DNA of 41,877 nucleotides. Origin: Clostridium sp. SM-530-WT-3G (GTDB taxonomy: Bacteria > Bacillota > Clostridia > Clostridiales > Clostridiaceae). The notes below the pieces were generated by a model, which was not told where the DNA came from, searched no databases, and saw only the letters and a list, made by a program, of their open reading frames with translations. The stretch is from positions 1 to 41,877 of the forward strand of contig NZ_JABAGC010000029.1 in assembly GCF_012843905.1 (NCBI RefSeq). The letters run 5' to 3'. Position 1 is the first letter of the stretch; each line of letters begins with the position of its first letter. This document shows, one piece after another, positions 17,012 to 25,852 of the stretch. Both the position numbers and the translations under genes were made by a program.

Positions 17012-18025
17012 TCAAAATGAAATTATAACCTTTGTTCCGTATTCTTTCTTTGATTTTATATTTATATCAAGCTGAAGTTTACAACATAGCTTTTTACACA
17101 AGTAAAGTCCTATGCCTGTAGATTTTCCATATACTCTTCCATTTTCCCCAGTAAAGCCTTTATCAAAAACTCTATTAATATCTCTTTCTGATATTCCAAT
17201 TCCATTATCCTCTATTATTAAATTGAGTTTTCTATCCTTCACATAATATTCAGATGACTTATCATTTTCTTCAGTATATATTTTTGTTTGTGCTCCACTT
17301 TCTCTACAGTACTTAATTGAATTTATTATTATTTGATTTAAAATAAATTTAAGCCACTTACTGTCGCATATAACATTAATATTAACTCTATCTATTTTTA
17401 ATGAAATCCTCTTATTTATAAAATCACGCCTGTTTTCCCTTATGCATTCGTTGACTACATCCTCAAGATTAAATTCCTTTACTATATAATCCTTACTTAC
17501 ATCTGTACTTCTTGAATAATAAAGTGCTTGAGTTATATACTTCTCTATTTTTTCTATCTCTCTTATAAGTTCATTCTTCTCATTTAACCTACTGTTCTCA
17601 AGGGTGAGCTTTAATGATGATATAGGTGTTTTAATTTCATGTACCCATGTTTCTATATATTCTCTATACTCCCTTTGAAGAAATTTATGAACATTTACCT
17701 CTTCATGCATATTTCTATTACACTCCCTAAGGCAGTCATAGAATATTTTTCCCTCATAATAATTTGGTCTCTTTATAAGCTCTGCTACAAGATATTTCTT
17801 ATCAAGCTTTTCAATAATATTAATAATTTCACCGTAAAATTTTAATTCCTTACGATAATTTAATATCATATAAATAACAACTGGAGCAAACCATATAAAG
17901 AAAATAGAAAATAGTATTATATTAGGCATATCTGCTATTTTCATAATCACAAATATAAGCATATACACCATAAAATTTAATATTAAAAACGGAGAATTTG
18001 ATTTTAAATAATCTCTTATATTCAT
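17012..18025 (-). CDS. BceS-type intramembrane-sensing histidine kinase
   Basis: The 337-aa kinase has two membrane segments near the N-terminus (about 12-30 and 35-55) with almost no external loop, the mark of Bce-type kinases that sense through a partner ABC transporter. The H-box is HEIKTPISSLKL with H129. The N-box (NQIIINSIKYC), the G1 box DNGIGIS and the G2 region (FTGENGRVYGKSTGIGLYLC) are all present. The frame is intact and starts with ATGA overlap on the response regulator gene. Its response regulator is frameshifted and both transporter parts are broken, so it is probably an orphan without input or output. Confidence 0.92.
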   Translation of the reverse strand: MNIRDYLKSNSPFLILNFMVYMLIFVIMKIADMPNIILFSIFFIWFAPVVIYMILNYRKELKFYGEIINIIEKLDKKYLVAELIKRPNYYEGKIFYDCLRECNRNMHEEVNVHKFLQREYREYIETWVHEIKTPISSLKLTLENSRLNEKNELIREIEKIEKYITQALYYSRSTDVSKDYIVKEFNLEDVVNECIRENRRDFINKRISLKIDRVNINVICDSKWLKFILNQIIINSIKYCRESGAQTKIYTEENDKSSEYYVKDRKLNLIIEDNGIGISERDINRVFDKGFTGENGRVYGKSTGIGLYLCKKLCCKLQLDINIKSKKEYGTKVIISF

Positions 18026-18691
18026 AGTAAGATATATCCAAGCTCTCTCTTAGTTTCTATGGCATTTTCAAATCCTATATCATCTAATTTTTTTCTAAGC
18101 CTTGTAACATTAACAGATAGTGTATTATCATCTATAAATAAATCAGAACTCCATAAATAATCCATTAAATCCTTACGACTTACTATTGATTCTTTATTTT
18201 TCATAAGGCAGGCTAGTATTTTAAATTCATTCTTACTTAAATAAGCTGTGTTATCCTTATAAATTACTTCTCCTTTATTTATGTTAAGTTTAAGTCCTCT
18301 ATGCTCCATATATTCTTTCACTATATTATTTCCACTTCTTCTTAAAACAGCTCCAATTCTTGCAAGAAGAATTTGAGTATTATATGGCTTTGTTATAAAA
18401 TCATCTGCACCTATATTCATACTCATAATTTCATCCATATCACTATCTCGACTTGTTACTATTATTATAGGTATATTTCTATTCTTTCTAACCTCACTGC
18501 ATATAAAGTATCCATCACAATAAGGAAGATTTATATCAAGAAGAACAAGATCAGGCTCATTATCAAGTATGCACTTTACTGCATTTTTAAAATCCTCTAT
18601 TCCAACAGCCTCATATCCATAGGCCCCCTAAAAATTCAATCAACTCATTTTTTATATTTTCATTATCTTCAACAATAACTATCTTTGCCAT
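18022..18691 (-). pseudogene. BceR-type response regulator, frameshifted in a G tract
   Basis: The start ATG (18689-18691) follows GGAGGGG and gives MAKIVIVEDNENIKNELIEF, a normal receiver start. At 18624-18628 (five C on the plus strand) the frame shifts: with four bases the coding would continue L-G-A-Y-G-Y-E-A-V-G, but with five it stops three codons later. The remaining receiver, with DLVLLDINLP (phosphorylated Asp), DDFITKPYN and an OmpR-type winged helix (DNTLSVNVTRLRKKL), is otherwise intact to the stop at 18022, which overlaps the kinase start. A corrected product would be 222 aa, the normal length. It may be a real frameshift, a phase-variable tract or a sequencing error. Confidence 0.88.
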
Positions 18692-18853
18692 ATTCCCCTC
18701 CACTTAAAACGCTATATTTTTATTTTACCATATAAATACATTATTTAAATAATACCCCATACAACAACTATTTATTCTAGACAATAATCGCTGGTTTATG
18801 TAGTATATTTTATATATTTAATTTGTTTGGTAAAAAATAAATGAGGTGTGATT

Positions 18854-19393
18854 ATGAGAAATAATTTACTAATTCCAATTAACACTGTTGAATTCAAAAC
18901 AAATGTTAATATAAAATTCAACAATATACTTTCTGGCTTTGATAATTTTCTAAACTTCACTATAGATGCTAAAAATATTAAAGATGGTGAAATCAAATTA
19001 ATAACTTTAATAGAAAAAATCTTTGAAGAAAATAATAATGAATGTTACATTGACCTTTATTTAAACAATCTGTCTGAAGAAGATAAAGAAAATCTTCTTA
19101 ACTTAATTTCTGATACTTATGATAATGAATTACTTAAAGAAATAATAAATTTAAAACACAATACACCTTACTACAAGCTTAAAGATAAATCACTCATCCC
19201 ACTTCTAACTAAATTAAATACAAGAGAAATATTTTTCGTTACATTTTATTTTGTAAAAAAAACTATCACAATCTGGGGAAATTATAATCTTAATTTTCCA
19301 TGCTTCTTTAATACCAAAAATACTTTAGAAGAATATTTAAATTTAGTTAATACATTTGATTTTAATATACAAAACATAAATCTTAATATTTAA
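18854..19393 (+). CDS. Hypothetical cytoplasmic protein (179 aa)
   Basis: I do not recognise this protein. It has no signal peptide and no sure membrane segment. It is rich in Asn, Leu and Ile, and contains an acidic middle (SEEDKENLLNLISDTYDNELLKEI) and a C-terminal half with aromatic strands (REIFFVTFYFVKKTITIWGNYN). The pattern suggests a small alpha/beta fold. The ATG at 18854 follows GAGGTG at 18843-18848; a GTG two codons earlier overlaps that site. It is the only plus-strand gene between 1 and 26.5 kb, transcribed away from the decayed Bce module and convergent with the YhgE-like gene, and it has its own terminator. Confidence 0.7.
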   Translation: MRNNLLIPINTVEFKTNVNIKFNNILSGFDNFLNFTIDAKNIKDGEIKLITLIEKIFEENNNECYIDLYLNNLSEEDKENLLNLISDTYDNELLKEIINLKHNTPYYKLKDKSLIPLLTKLNTREIFFVTFYFVKKTITIWGNYNLNFPCFFNTKNTLEEYLNLVNTFDFNIQNINLNI

Positions 19394-19400
19394 TAAAATT

Positions 19401-19440
19401 AAAAAGTAGTATAATACTCAAAAATCTTATACTACTTTTT
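19401..19440 (+). terminator. Terminator of the 179-aa gene
   Basis: Perfect 14-bp arms AAAAAGTAGTATAA and TTATACTACTTTTT with a 12-base loop, followed by T. It is close behind the 179-aa gene and symmetrical enough to act in both directions. Confidence 0.85.
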
Positions 19441-19465
19441 TATAATCTTATATTAATTTTACCCC

Positions 19466-19492
19466 TGCGAATTTTCGCAACATGTTGCGAAA
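19466..19492. repeat. Nested TTGCGAA inverted repeats between convergent genes
   Basis: TTTCGCAACATGTTGCGAAA (19473-19492) is a perfect 20-bp palindrome. It overlaps a further half-site TGCGAA at 19466-19471, so three copies of (T)TGCGAA alternate in direction. The patch is GC-rich for this window. No T-run follows on either strand. Confidence 0.75.
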
Positions 19493-19543
19493 GATATTTT
19501 CCTTACTATCTTAAATATGTTCAATATAATTTATTTCTATGTA

Positions 19544-21718
19544 TTATTCACCTAAATGGCTTTCTTCAAATTTATGACTAAAATTAGATATAACCTTACT
19601 GAAAGGCTTCTTTAAAAATGTTCCTATTAAAATAAATAATCCTCCAAAGAAAGCAAGTGCAGTCAAATCTGTACTTACTACTTTAACTACTGTACCTCCT
19701 ACACTTTCCCTCAATAATGAAACTGCATAAGTAAATGGTAAGAATGGATGAATACTTTGGAAAAACTTTGGTGTAAGTTCTATAGGAAATGTTCCTCCAC
19801 TTCCTCCTATTTGAATTACAAGAAGTACAATCCCAATTACCTTTCCTGCATTACCAAATACAGAGCATACAGTATATACAATTACTGCAAATACACAGCT
19901 GATAAACATAGAAAATAGTACAAAATATACAGGGTGTACAGAATAAATCTTCAAATAAAATAAATCTCCAAGTGCAACTATAACACTTTGAATTAAGCAT
20001 ATTGAAATAAACAAAAGAAGTTTTCCAAAATAACTTTCTATAGAATTAAATTTAATCTTTTCACCATTTTCATCTACCATTCCATGTGGGTCTACCCCTA
20101 AAACAGATGTTAATAGAAGAACTCCTACCCATAAAGATAACGTAGTATAAAATGGTGTCATTGCTGTACCATAGTTACCCATTGGGAATAACTGCTGCTC
20201 AATTAAGTTTACAGGGTTTGCAAGAAAATTACTTCTCAGCTCAATATCACTCTTAAGCAAATCTATAAGCTCCTGAAGGCTTTCATCATTATTTACTTTT
20301 TCCATCTTTTCTACTAATAAATTAATTGTTTCTTCAGCTTTAGGAAGCTTTTCCTTTACAAATTCTATTCCTTCAATCCCCTTATCAGCTCCATTATAAG
20401 CTGTATTCAAAAGATTGCTTACATCAGGTAGTTTAGCTTCAGCTTCATTTAAAACAGATAATACATTATCACTAGTCTTATTTATACTATCTGTAATGTT
20501 ATTTATCTTAGGTACAATTTCTGAATCATAATTTGAATATAAGTCAGTAGTTATTGAATTTATACTATCAGAAAATGTCTTTAAATTATCAAGAAGAGAT
20601 GTATCCACAGTACTTCCAGAATCAATTTCATTCTTTATAACTGTCAATGTTGATTTCAAACTTGAAATATTAGACTGTACATTATTAAGTCTGCTTACTA
20701 CATTATCAAGTCTTGGCGAAATATTATTTAAAGCATTAAATACATTCAATGCTGCTGAATTTATTTTATCTAAGGTATTTACTCTATTTAATAAATTATT
20801 TACTGTTTCAGGAGCCTTCTCTCCTCCACTATTTACAAGATTTGTAAGTGTTGTAGAATAATCCGAAACCTGTGAACTTATTTCAGATAATATTCTTATA
20901 TCTTCTTTTATGGTTGGTGATAATTCATCTAATGCAGTTTTAGAAGCCGAAGTAAAGTCCTTAAGCTGATTAGTAAGATTTCTGCTATTATTAATAGTTT
21001 CCTTAACTAAAGGAATATCTTTTTGCAGACTACTAGTAATATCTTTTAATTTAACTACACCATTTGCTGCAAGATCTACTGTTTCATTAACATCTGTAAA
21101 TCTCGATTGCACATCTAAAAGCATATTATATACATTAGTTATTTTAGGCTTTACATCTTCAATCTTAAGGCCAATTTCCTTAGTTGCCGATAATATTGTA
21201 CTTCCAACTGTTTCAATAAATGTTTTACTTATATTTTCTTGAATTCCAGTTGCCCCTTTAGATGTAAGCTTAGGTGCTATAGCATTAATCTTTTCATTCA
21301 CTTTATATATGATATCTCCCCTTTGAATGTCTTGAGTAATTACTGAGGCTATCTGCTCAGAAAACTTTGTTGGTATAGTAATTGTTGCATACAGTTCTCC
21401 ATTTTTAAGCATTTCATCAGCCTCATCTTCATTTAGAAATGTCCATCCCATAAGATCATTTTCTTTAAGGCTATCTACTATTGAATTTCCTAAATTAATT
21501 TCCTTTCCTCTTACTTCAGAACCTGAATCCTGATTTATAACCCCAATCTTTATCTGACTTGTAGCCTCCTTAGCATATGGATCCCAGGAAGCTGCAATAT
21601 TGAACCATGCATAAAGTGATGGAAGAACACATAATGCACCTACCGTTATAATTGCTGCATAATTTTTAAATAAATTTCTTAAATCAGTTGTAAAGATTCT
21701 AAATATATTTTTCAACAT
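19544..21718 (-). CDS. YhgE/Pip-family membrane protein
   Basis: The protein (724 aa from the ATG at 21718) has the YhgE/Pip plan: one N-terminal membrane segment (about 20-40) ending in LPSLYAWFNI, the highly conserved family stretch, then a long external domain (about 45-510) rich in helical and Asn/Ser-heavy coiled segments, and about six C-terminal membrane segments (525-715). The C-terminal part is ABC-2-permease-like. Relatives are B. subtilis YueB/YhgE and the lactococcal phage infection protein Pip, used as phage receptors; YueB also belongs to a type VII secretion system. No T7SS genes are near. The start is uncertain: GAGGTG lies only 3 bases before the ATG, so a TTG one codon later or the overlapping GTG cannot be excluded. 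Confidence 0.88.
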   Translation of the reverse strand: MLKNIFRIFTTDLRNLFKNYAAIITVGALCVLPSLYAWFNIAASWDPYAKEATSQIKIGVINQDSGSEVRGKEINLGNSIVDSLKENDLMGWTFLNEDEADEMLKNGELYATITIPTKFSEQIASVITQDIQRGDIIYKVNEKINAIAPKLTSKGATGIQENISKTFIETVGSTILSATKEIGLKIEDVKPKITNVYNMLLDVQSRFTDVNETVDLAANGVVKLKDITSSLQKDIPLVKETINNSRNLTNQLKDFTSASKTALDELSPTIKEDIRILSEISSQVSDYSTTLTNLVNSGGEKAPETVNNLLNRVNTLDKINSAALNVFNALNNISPRLDNVVSRLNNVQSNISSLKSTLTVIKNEIDSGSTVDTSLLDNLKTFSDSINSITTDLYSNYDSEIVPKINNITDSINKTSDNVLSVLNEAEAKLPDVSNLLNTAYNGADKGIEGIEFVKEKLPKAEETINLLVEKMEKVNNDESLQELIDLLKSDIELRSNFLANPVNLIEQQLFPMGNYGTAMTPFYTTLSLWVGVLLLTSVLGVDPHGMVDENGEKIKFNSIESYFGKLLLFISICLIQSVIVALGDLFYLKIYSVHPVYFVLFSMFISCVFAVIVYTVCSVFGNAGKVIGIVLLVIQIGGSGGTFPIELTPKFFQSIHPFLPFTYAVSLLRESVGGTVVKVVSTDLTALAFFGGLFILIGTFLKKPFSKVISNFSHKFEESHLGE

Positions 21719-21827
21719 AGTCACCTCATCTTTCTGTTTTTATTTTTTTACAGATATGATTTCAAATAATATTTTCATAACTATATTCCGTAGTTTTTAA
21801 TTAATTATTCCATTTTAAAAAAACAAA

Positions 21828-21865
21828 AGGTTTCAATAACAAAGTATTTTCTGTTATTGAAACCT
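21828..21865 (-). terminator. Terminator of the polysaccharide deacetylase gene
   Basis: Perfect 14-bp arms AGGTTTCAATAACA and TGTTATTGAAACCT with a 10-base loop, followed on the minus strand by TTTGTTTTTTT. It starts 21 bases past the stop codon of the deacetylase gene. Confidence 0.9.
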
Positions 21866-21886
21866 AGATAATTTTAATATATACAA

Positions 21887-23308
21887 TTATCCTAATGTTC
21901 TAAATTCATATCCATGCCCTTTAAAATATTCAATAATCTTTGGAAGTGAATTTGCAGTTTCTTCTTTACCATAAGTATCATGCATAAGAAGTACTACCAT
22001 TTCCTGATTCATTGAACTTTCTACTGCATATTTCAAAAGCTGGCTTGCATCTTTTTTTTCGCCCTCAGCATCTCCACTAAGTGCACTCCAGTCTATAGAT
22101 GCCATGTTATTTTCCTTTAAATATTCATCTAGTTTGTCCATGTCCTTCCATGACATATACCCTCCAGGACATCTTATGACCCTTGTAGAAAAATCATCAC
22201 CCAATATCTTTTTTAATTCATTTTCATTCTTACTGTAATCATTTTTGAAAGCCTCTAAATCAAGATGTCTTCCTGGATAAAGCACGCTATAATCATGGCA
22301 GTATGAATGATTTCCTATAGCATGTCCCTTATTATATTCTTCTTTAACTAGCTTTTTTGCATTTTCTCCGCCATCTTCAAGTACCGAACCCATTATAAAA
22401 AATGTAGCTTTTACATTATAATCATCTAATATCTTTAATATTTTAGGAGTTACTGTATTAGAAGCACCATCATCAAAAGTTAAAAATACAATCTTTTTTC
22501 CTCCATTTTGATAATCACCCTTTTTAAGTTTTTGGGCTACTTCTACTGCATCATAGATAAATTTCTGCCCTTCATCACTAGTATTTTTATATTTATTATC
22601 AGACTTATTATTCTCTTTATTTGAAGAATTTGTTTTATTACCTTTTTTCTTACTAGTATTTATATCATTCTTTTCAGTATTATTTTTAGTATTACTCTCA
22701 TCATTATTGTCTGAGTTCTCATTGCTATAATTTAAATTTAATGATATCTTATTATCATTAAATGATATAGCTCCTGCTTTGCCTATTGCTGCTCCAAACA
22801 AAAATATGCTCATAACAATAAAACTCATAGCACGCATATATATATTTGGAACTTTTAATTTTCTCTCTTCTCTTCTTACTTTTCTATTGTTGGTTTTATC
22901 TCTTTCAAAATCATTAATATTATTATTTTCTTTTATATCTTCTTTTACAATACTGTTATCTTGTTCTCCTATCACTTGTTCTATAATGTTGCTATCTTCT
23001 TCTATTTCTTTCTCTACAACATTAACATCTTGTAACTTTTCTACCTCTCTTTTTGTAAGGCTATCTTCTTCTACAATACCATCTTCCTCTATCTCTTTTT
23101 CTGCGACAGGAATATTTTCTGTTTTTTCTATATCTCTTTCTGAAATAATATTATCTTTTATTTCTTCTACTTCTTGTTCACAATCTGATTCTATTTTTTC
23201 TTTTTCTACAATAGTATTATCTTCTACTTCTATATCCTTTTCTATTATCTCTACATCTTCCTCTTCCATATTTACATTATTATTTGCTTCATCATTTAAT
23301 TTATCCAT
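21887..23308 (-). CDS. Membrane-anchored polysaccharide deacetylase with acidic cytoplasmic tail
   Basis: The 473-aa protein has three parts. Residues 1-155 are highly charged, mostly Glu/Asp/Lys, with repeated VEKEIEED-like segments, and should be cytoplasmic. A single membrane segment (about 159-181) follows a basic RREERKLK. Outside, an Asn/Ser/Lys-rich linker (190-250) leads to a NodB-type carbohydrate esterase 4 domain. Its metal and catalytic motifs are present: TFDDG (277-281), HSYCH (334-338), RCPGG, DWSALSGD and LLMHD. The likely substrate is peptidoglycan GlcNAc or MurNAc, known for this family, and such deacetylation gives lysozyme resistance. I start at ATG 23306-23308, preceded by AAGGAGAT; a TTG 24 bases upstream lacks a site. 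It is monocistronic with a strong terminator. Confidence 0.9.
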   Translation of the reverse strand: MDKLNDEANNNVNMEEEDVEIIEKDIEVEDNTIVEKEKIESDCEQEVEEIKDNIISERDIEKTENIPVAEKEIEEDGIVEEDSLTKREVEKLQDVNVVEKEIEEDSNIIEQVIGEQDNSIVKEDIKENNNINDFERDKTNNRKVRREERKLKVPNIYMRAMSFIVMSIFLFGAAIGKAGAISFNDNKISLNLNYSNENSDNNDESNTKNNTEKNDINTSKKKGNKTNSSNKENNKSDNKYKNTSDEGQKFIYDAVEVAQKLKKGDYQNGGKKIVFLTFDDGASNTVTPKILKILDDYNVKATFFIMGSVLEDGGENAKKLVKEEYNKGHAIGNHSYCHDYSVLYPGRHLDLEAFKNDYSKNENELKKILGDDFSTRVIRCPGGYMSWKDMDKLDEYLKENNMASIDWSALSGDAEGEKKDASQLLKYAVESSMNQEMVVLLMHDTYGKEETANSLPKIIEYFKGHGYEFRTLG

Positions 23309-23442
23309 AGCTGATCTCCTTTTCAAATCCAAATAATTATTCCATATAAATTAAAACTTAACTTGTTTTGTTTACATATTATATTAATATTAACAATGGC
23401 ATCAGCATATGAATAATAATTATAAATTTAGCAAATAAAATA

Positions 23443-23467
23443 AGACACCATAATATTTATGATGTCT
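23443..23467 (-). terminator. Terminator of trpS
   Basis: An 11-bp stem with one G-U pair (AGACATCATAA/TTATGGTGTCT on the minus strand) and a 3-base loop is followed by TTATTTTATTT. It begins 16 bases past the trpS stop codon. Confidence 0.8.
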
Positions 23468-23483
23468 CACCTTATAATATATT

Positions 23484-24497
23484 CTATTTGAAATATTCTA
23501 ATCCAATTGCGTTACGTACTTCACTTAAAGTCTGAGCAGCTACTTCTCTAGCCTTATCGCTTCCATCTTTAAGCATCTTATAAACTGAATCCATATCCTT
23601 AGCAAATTCTTCTCTTCTCTTTCTGATTGGTTCAAGTTCAGCTTGCATTACTTCATTTAAATATCTCTTAACTTTAACATCACCAAGACCACCTCTTTGA
23701 TAATGTTCTTTCATTTCTTGAACAGCTTCCTTATCTTTAGCAAAAACATCTAAGTAAGTGAATACTGTATTTCCTTCAATTTGACCTGGATCTTCTACTC
23801 TTATATGGTTTGGATCAGTGTACATTGACATAACTTTTTTCTTTATAGTATCAGCATCATCTGATAAATAAATACAGTTACCTATAGATTTACTCATCTT
23901 AGCTTTTCCGTCTGTACCAGGTAATCTTCCGCAAGTATCTTTTGGAATTATAGCTTCTGGTTCAACTAATACATCACCATATATACTGTTGAAGCTTCTT
24001 ACTATTTCCCTAGTTTGTTCTATCATAGGTAATTGGTCTTCCCCTACTGGAACTGTTGTAGCCTTAAATGCAGTTATATCAGCTGCTTGGCTTACTGGAT
24101 ATATTAAGAATCCAGCTGGAATACTATTTTCGTAATTTTTTTGTTTTATTTCAGTTTTAACTGTAGGGTTTCTTTCTAATCTTGAAAGTGTTACAAGGTT
24201 TAAGTAGTGCATTGTAAGTTCATGTAATTCTGGTAATTGAGATTGAACAAATATAGTTGATTTTGTTGGGTCTAATCCAACTGCTAAATAATCTAAAGCA
24301 ACTTCAGTTAAGCTCTTTCTTATTTTTTCAGGATCTCTTGCATTATCAGTAAGAGCTTGTTGGTCAGCTATCATTATGAAGCTTTCATAATCTCCTGTAT
24401 TTTGTAATTCAACTCTGTTCTTTAATGAACCAATATAGTGACCTATATGTAATTTCCCTGTTGGTCTATCTCCTGTTAATATTATTTTTTTACTCAT
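23484..24497 (-). CDS. trpS: Tryptophanyl-tRNA synthetase
   Basis: The 337-aa protein charges tRNA-Trp with tryptophan. It is a class I synthetase with HIGH at residues 17-20 ([13 protein letters not shown]) and KMSKS at about residue 200 ([10 protein letters not shown]), and [10 protein letters not shown] typical of bacterial TrpRS. Length is normal for the family. The ATG follows TAAGGAG. It is a single-gene transcript controlled by a Trp-specific T-box leader directly upstream, with its own promoter and terminator. Confidence 0.97.
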   Translation of the reverse strand: MSKKIILTGDRPTGKLHIGHYIGSLKNRVELQNTGDYESFIMIADQQALTDNARDPEKIRKSLTEVALDYLAVGLDPTKSTIFVQSQLPELHELTMHYLNLVTLSRLERNPTVKTEIKQKNYENSIPAGFLIYPVSQAADITAFKATTVPVGEDQLPMIEQTREIVRSFNSIYGDVLVEPEAIIPKDTCGRLPGTDGKAKMSKSIGNCIYLSDDADTIKKKVMSMYTDPNHIRVEDPGQIEGNTVFTYLDVFAKDKEAVQEMKEHYQRGGLGDVKVKRYLNEVMQAELEPIRKRREEFAKDMDSVYKMLKDGSDKAREVAAQTLSEVRNAIGLEYFK

Positions 24498-24555
24498 TAA
24501 AAATTCACTCCTTAATCTATTTCATCTATTATTTATTTTAGCCTAAAATATCTAT

Positions 24556-24853
24556 AAAAAACAAAACTCCGTCCTAAATTTAGGACGGAGATAATATCCG
24601 CTATACCACCTATTATAGTGTATATATAATCAAAACTTATATATAAAAACTTCAAACACAATTCATGTTCTATCTGCTTTAAGGTGCAGCACTCCATATC
24701 ATATACTCTCAAAAAATTCTTTTGATTTCCCTTCATTCCTACAAGGCCCATTCATAAAACTCTTTCATGCCAGGCTTCCACCATCCCCAGCTCTCTTATA
24801 CGAACCTAAGTTAAATTACTCTTCCTCTTCAAAGGATTATTACTATTCACTTT
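24556..24853 (-). ncRNA. Trp-specific T-box riboswitch leader of trpS
   Basis: The leader senses uncharged tRNA-Trp and decides between termination and readthrough. On the minus strand the order is: AGAGTA and AGAGAG stem-I elements near 24795-24820, GGTGGAAG, the specifier loop GAA-TGG with the Trp codon TGG at 24748-24750, the T-box sequence TAGGTGGTATAGCGG at 24598-24612, and the terminator with 12-base arms CTCCGTCCTAAA/TTTAGGACGGAG (24567-24590) followed by TTTTGTTTTTT. The specifier matches the downstream gene. A 72-codon open frame inside the leader is fortuitous. Confidence 0.95.
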
Positions 24854-24859
24854 ATTACT

Positions 24860-24888
24860 ATCTTAATTGTTCTAATAAAAATTGTCAA
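24860..24888 (-). promoter_or_regulatory. Promoter of the trpS T-box transcript
   Basis: TTGACA (24883-24888) and TAAGAT (24860-24865) on the minus strand are spaced by exactly 17 bases, just upstream of the T-box stem I and just past the stop codon of the 77-aa gene. Confidence 0.75.
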
Positions 24889-24902
24889 CTTATTCAATAA
24901 AG

Positions 24903-25136
24903 CTATTTGTTGCTGTTTACAACTTCATCAATTATATTTACTCTTTCTTCACCTAAGATATTGGCAATTTTAACTGACATTGCTTTTTCCTTATATACTG
25001 CATCTTTGTTTGCATTTACAATTTTCATTATCTTATCTGACATAGTATCATATGTTATTAAATCCTCATAATAATTATCTACGATGTCCTTTAAGCATGT
25101 TGCTAATTCTCTTGGATTTTTATAAACTGCTCTCAT
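24903..25136 (-). CDS. Small conserved clostridial protein (77 aa)
   Basis: A short soluble, mostly helical protein beginning MRAVYKNPRELATCLKDIVDNYYED, with no membrane segment or cysteine pair. It resembles a small family I recall from clostridial genomes (TIGR04540-like, function unknown); this assignment is from memory and not certain. The ATG follows AAGGAG at good spacing. No terminator lies between it and the trpS promoter, so some readthrough into the T-box leader is possible. Confidence 0.75.
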   Translation of the reverse strand: MRAVYKNPRELATCLKDIVDNYYEDLITYDTMSDKIMKIVNANKDAVYKEKAMSVKIANILGEERVNIIDEVVNSNK

Positions 25137-25287
25137 TTTGTACTCCTTATTGTGTATATATTAGTTTAAAGTAATTTTTAAATTCTTACCCAAACATAGG
25201 ATTTTGAATAAGTTTTATATATTATATCACCATAACTATAAAAATTCCATGTTCTTAATCAAATAAAATACTATTATACACATTTAT

Positions 25288-25719
25288 CTACTTTATACTT
25301 ATAGAAAAGTCACTTGGTACAATCATTACTATACATTTTGCTCGTCTTACAACACTTGTAGTGACTGAACCAATTAACCTGTTTAAGCCTCTTTTAGTAG
25401 ACTTAGTCATGACTATTACTCCTATGTTTTCCTCAATTGATTTTCTAATTATTTCATAACTTGCATATCCAAATGTAAAATAAGTATTAGTTATATAACC
25501 TTTCATTTTTTCCTTTGCTGCTGACAATATATCTTTAGATAATTCCTGGGCTATTCTTATTTCATCTGCTACCATCATTTCATTAATGGCTACTAATTCT
25601 TTTACATGCATTATTGTAATTTCAACAGATCCCTTTGGGAATATTTCTTTAACAAAATCCAAAGAATGCATACTTCTTTCAGTTCCATCAATTGGTATTA
25701 AGACCTTTTTCTTGTCCAT
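25288..25719 (-). CDS. Universal stress protein (UspA family)
   Basis: The 143-aa protein has the Usp fold order: VLIPIDGTERSMHSLDFV at the N-terminus, ITIMHVKE strand, and the C-terminal nucleotide-binding region (VIVMTKSTKRGLNRLIGSVTTSVVRRAKCIVMIVP). The latter approximates the G-2x-G-9x-G(S/T) ATP motif, but the first Gly is replaced around STKRG, so ATP binding is likely but not sure. I start at ATG 25717-25719, with AGGGG about 9 bases upstream, not at the TTG at 25728. It stands alone on the minus strand. The role is stress survival, unspecified. Confidence 0.88.
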   Translation of the reverse strand: MDKKKVLIPIDGTERSMHSLDFVKEIFPKGSVEITIMHVKELVAINEMMVADEIRIAQELSKDILSAAKEKMKGYITNTYFTFGYASYEIIRKSIEENIGVIVMTKSTKRGLNRLIGSVTTSVVRRAKCIVMIVPSDFSISIK

Positions 25720-25852
25720 ATAGATCAACCCCTTAAATATCTATTAATATACAAATTCTATGAAAACAATTAAACACCTTTTAAAATTATAATCTTTTTT
25801 TACTCTTTATCTTGAATATATGCCAAGTTAATTGTTTACACAAAATTCATTT

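Noticed and set aside
18796..18996. A 66-codon minus-strand frame opposite the 179-aa gene
   Set aside because: No ribosome binding site; overlaps the start of a gene with better signals on the other strand.
19401..19492. The TTGCGAA palindrome as a terminator of the YhgE-like gene
   Set aside because: No T-run follows it on the minus strand; the hairpin at 19401-19440 is the better candidate for termination in both directions.
22779..23336. A 185-codon plus-strand Ser-rich frame
   Set aside because: Antisense shadow of the Glu-rich tail of the deacetylase; GAA/GAG codons read as TTC/CTC/TCT on the other strand.
24533..24751. A 72-codon minus-strand open frame upstream of trpS
   Set aside because: It lies wholly within the T-box leader, including the specifier, T-box and terminator; no protein-like composition and no function expected.
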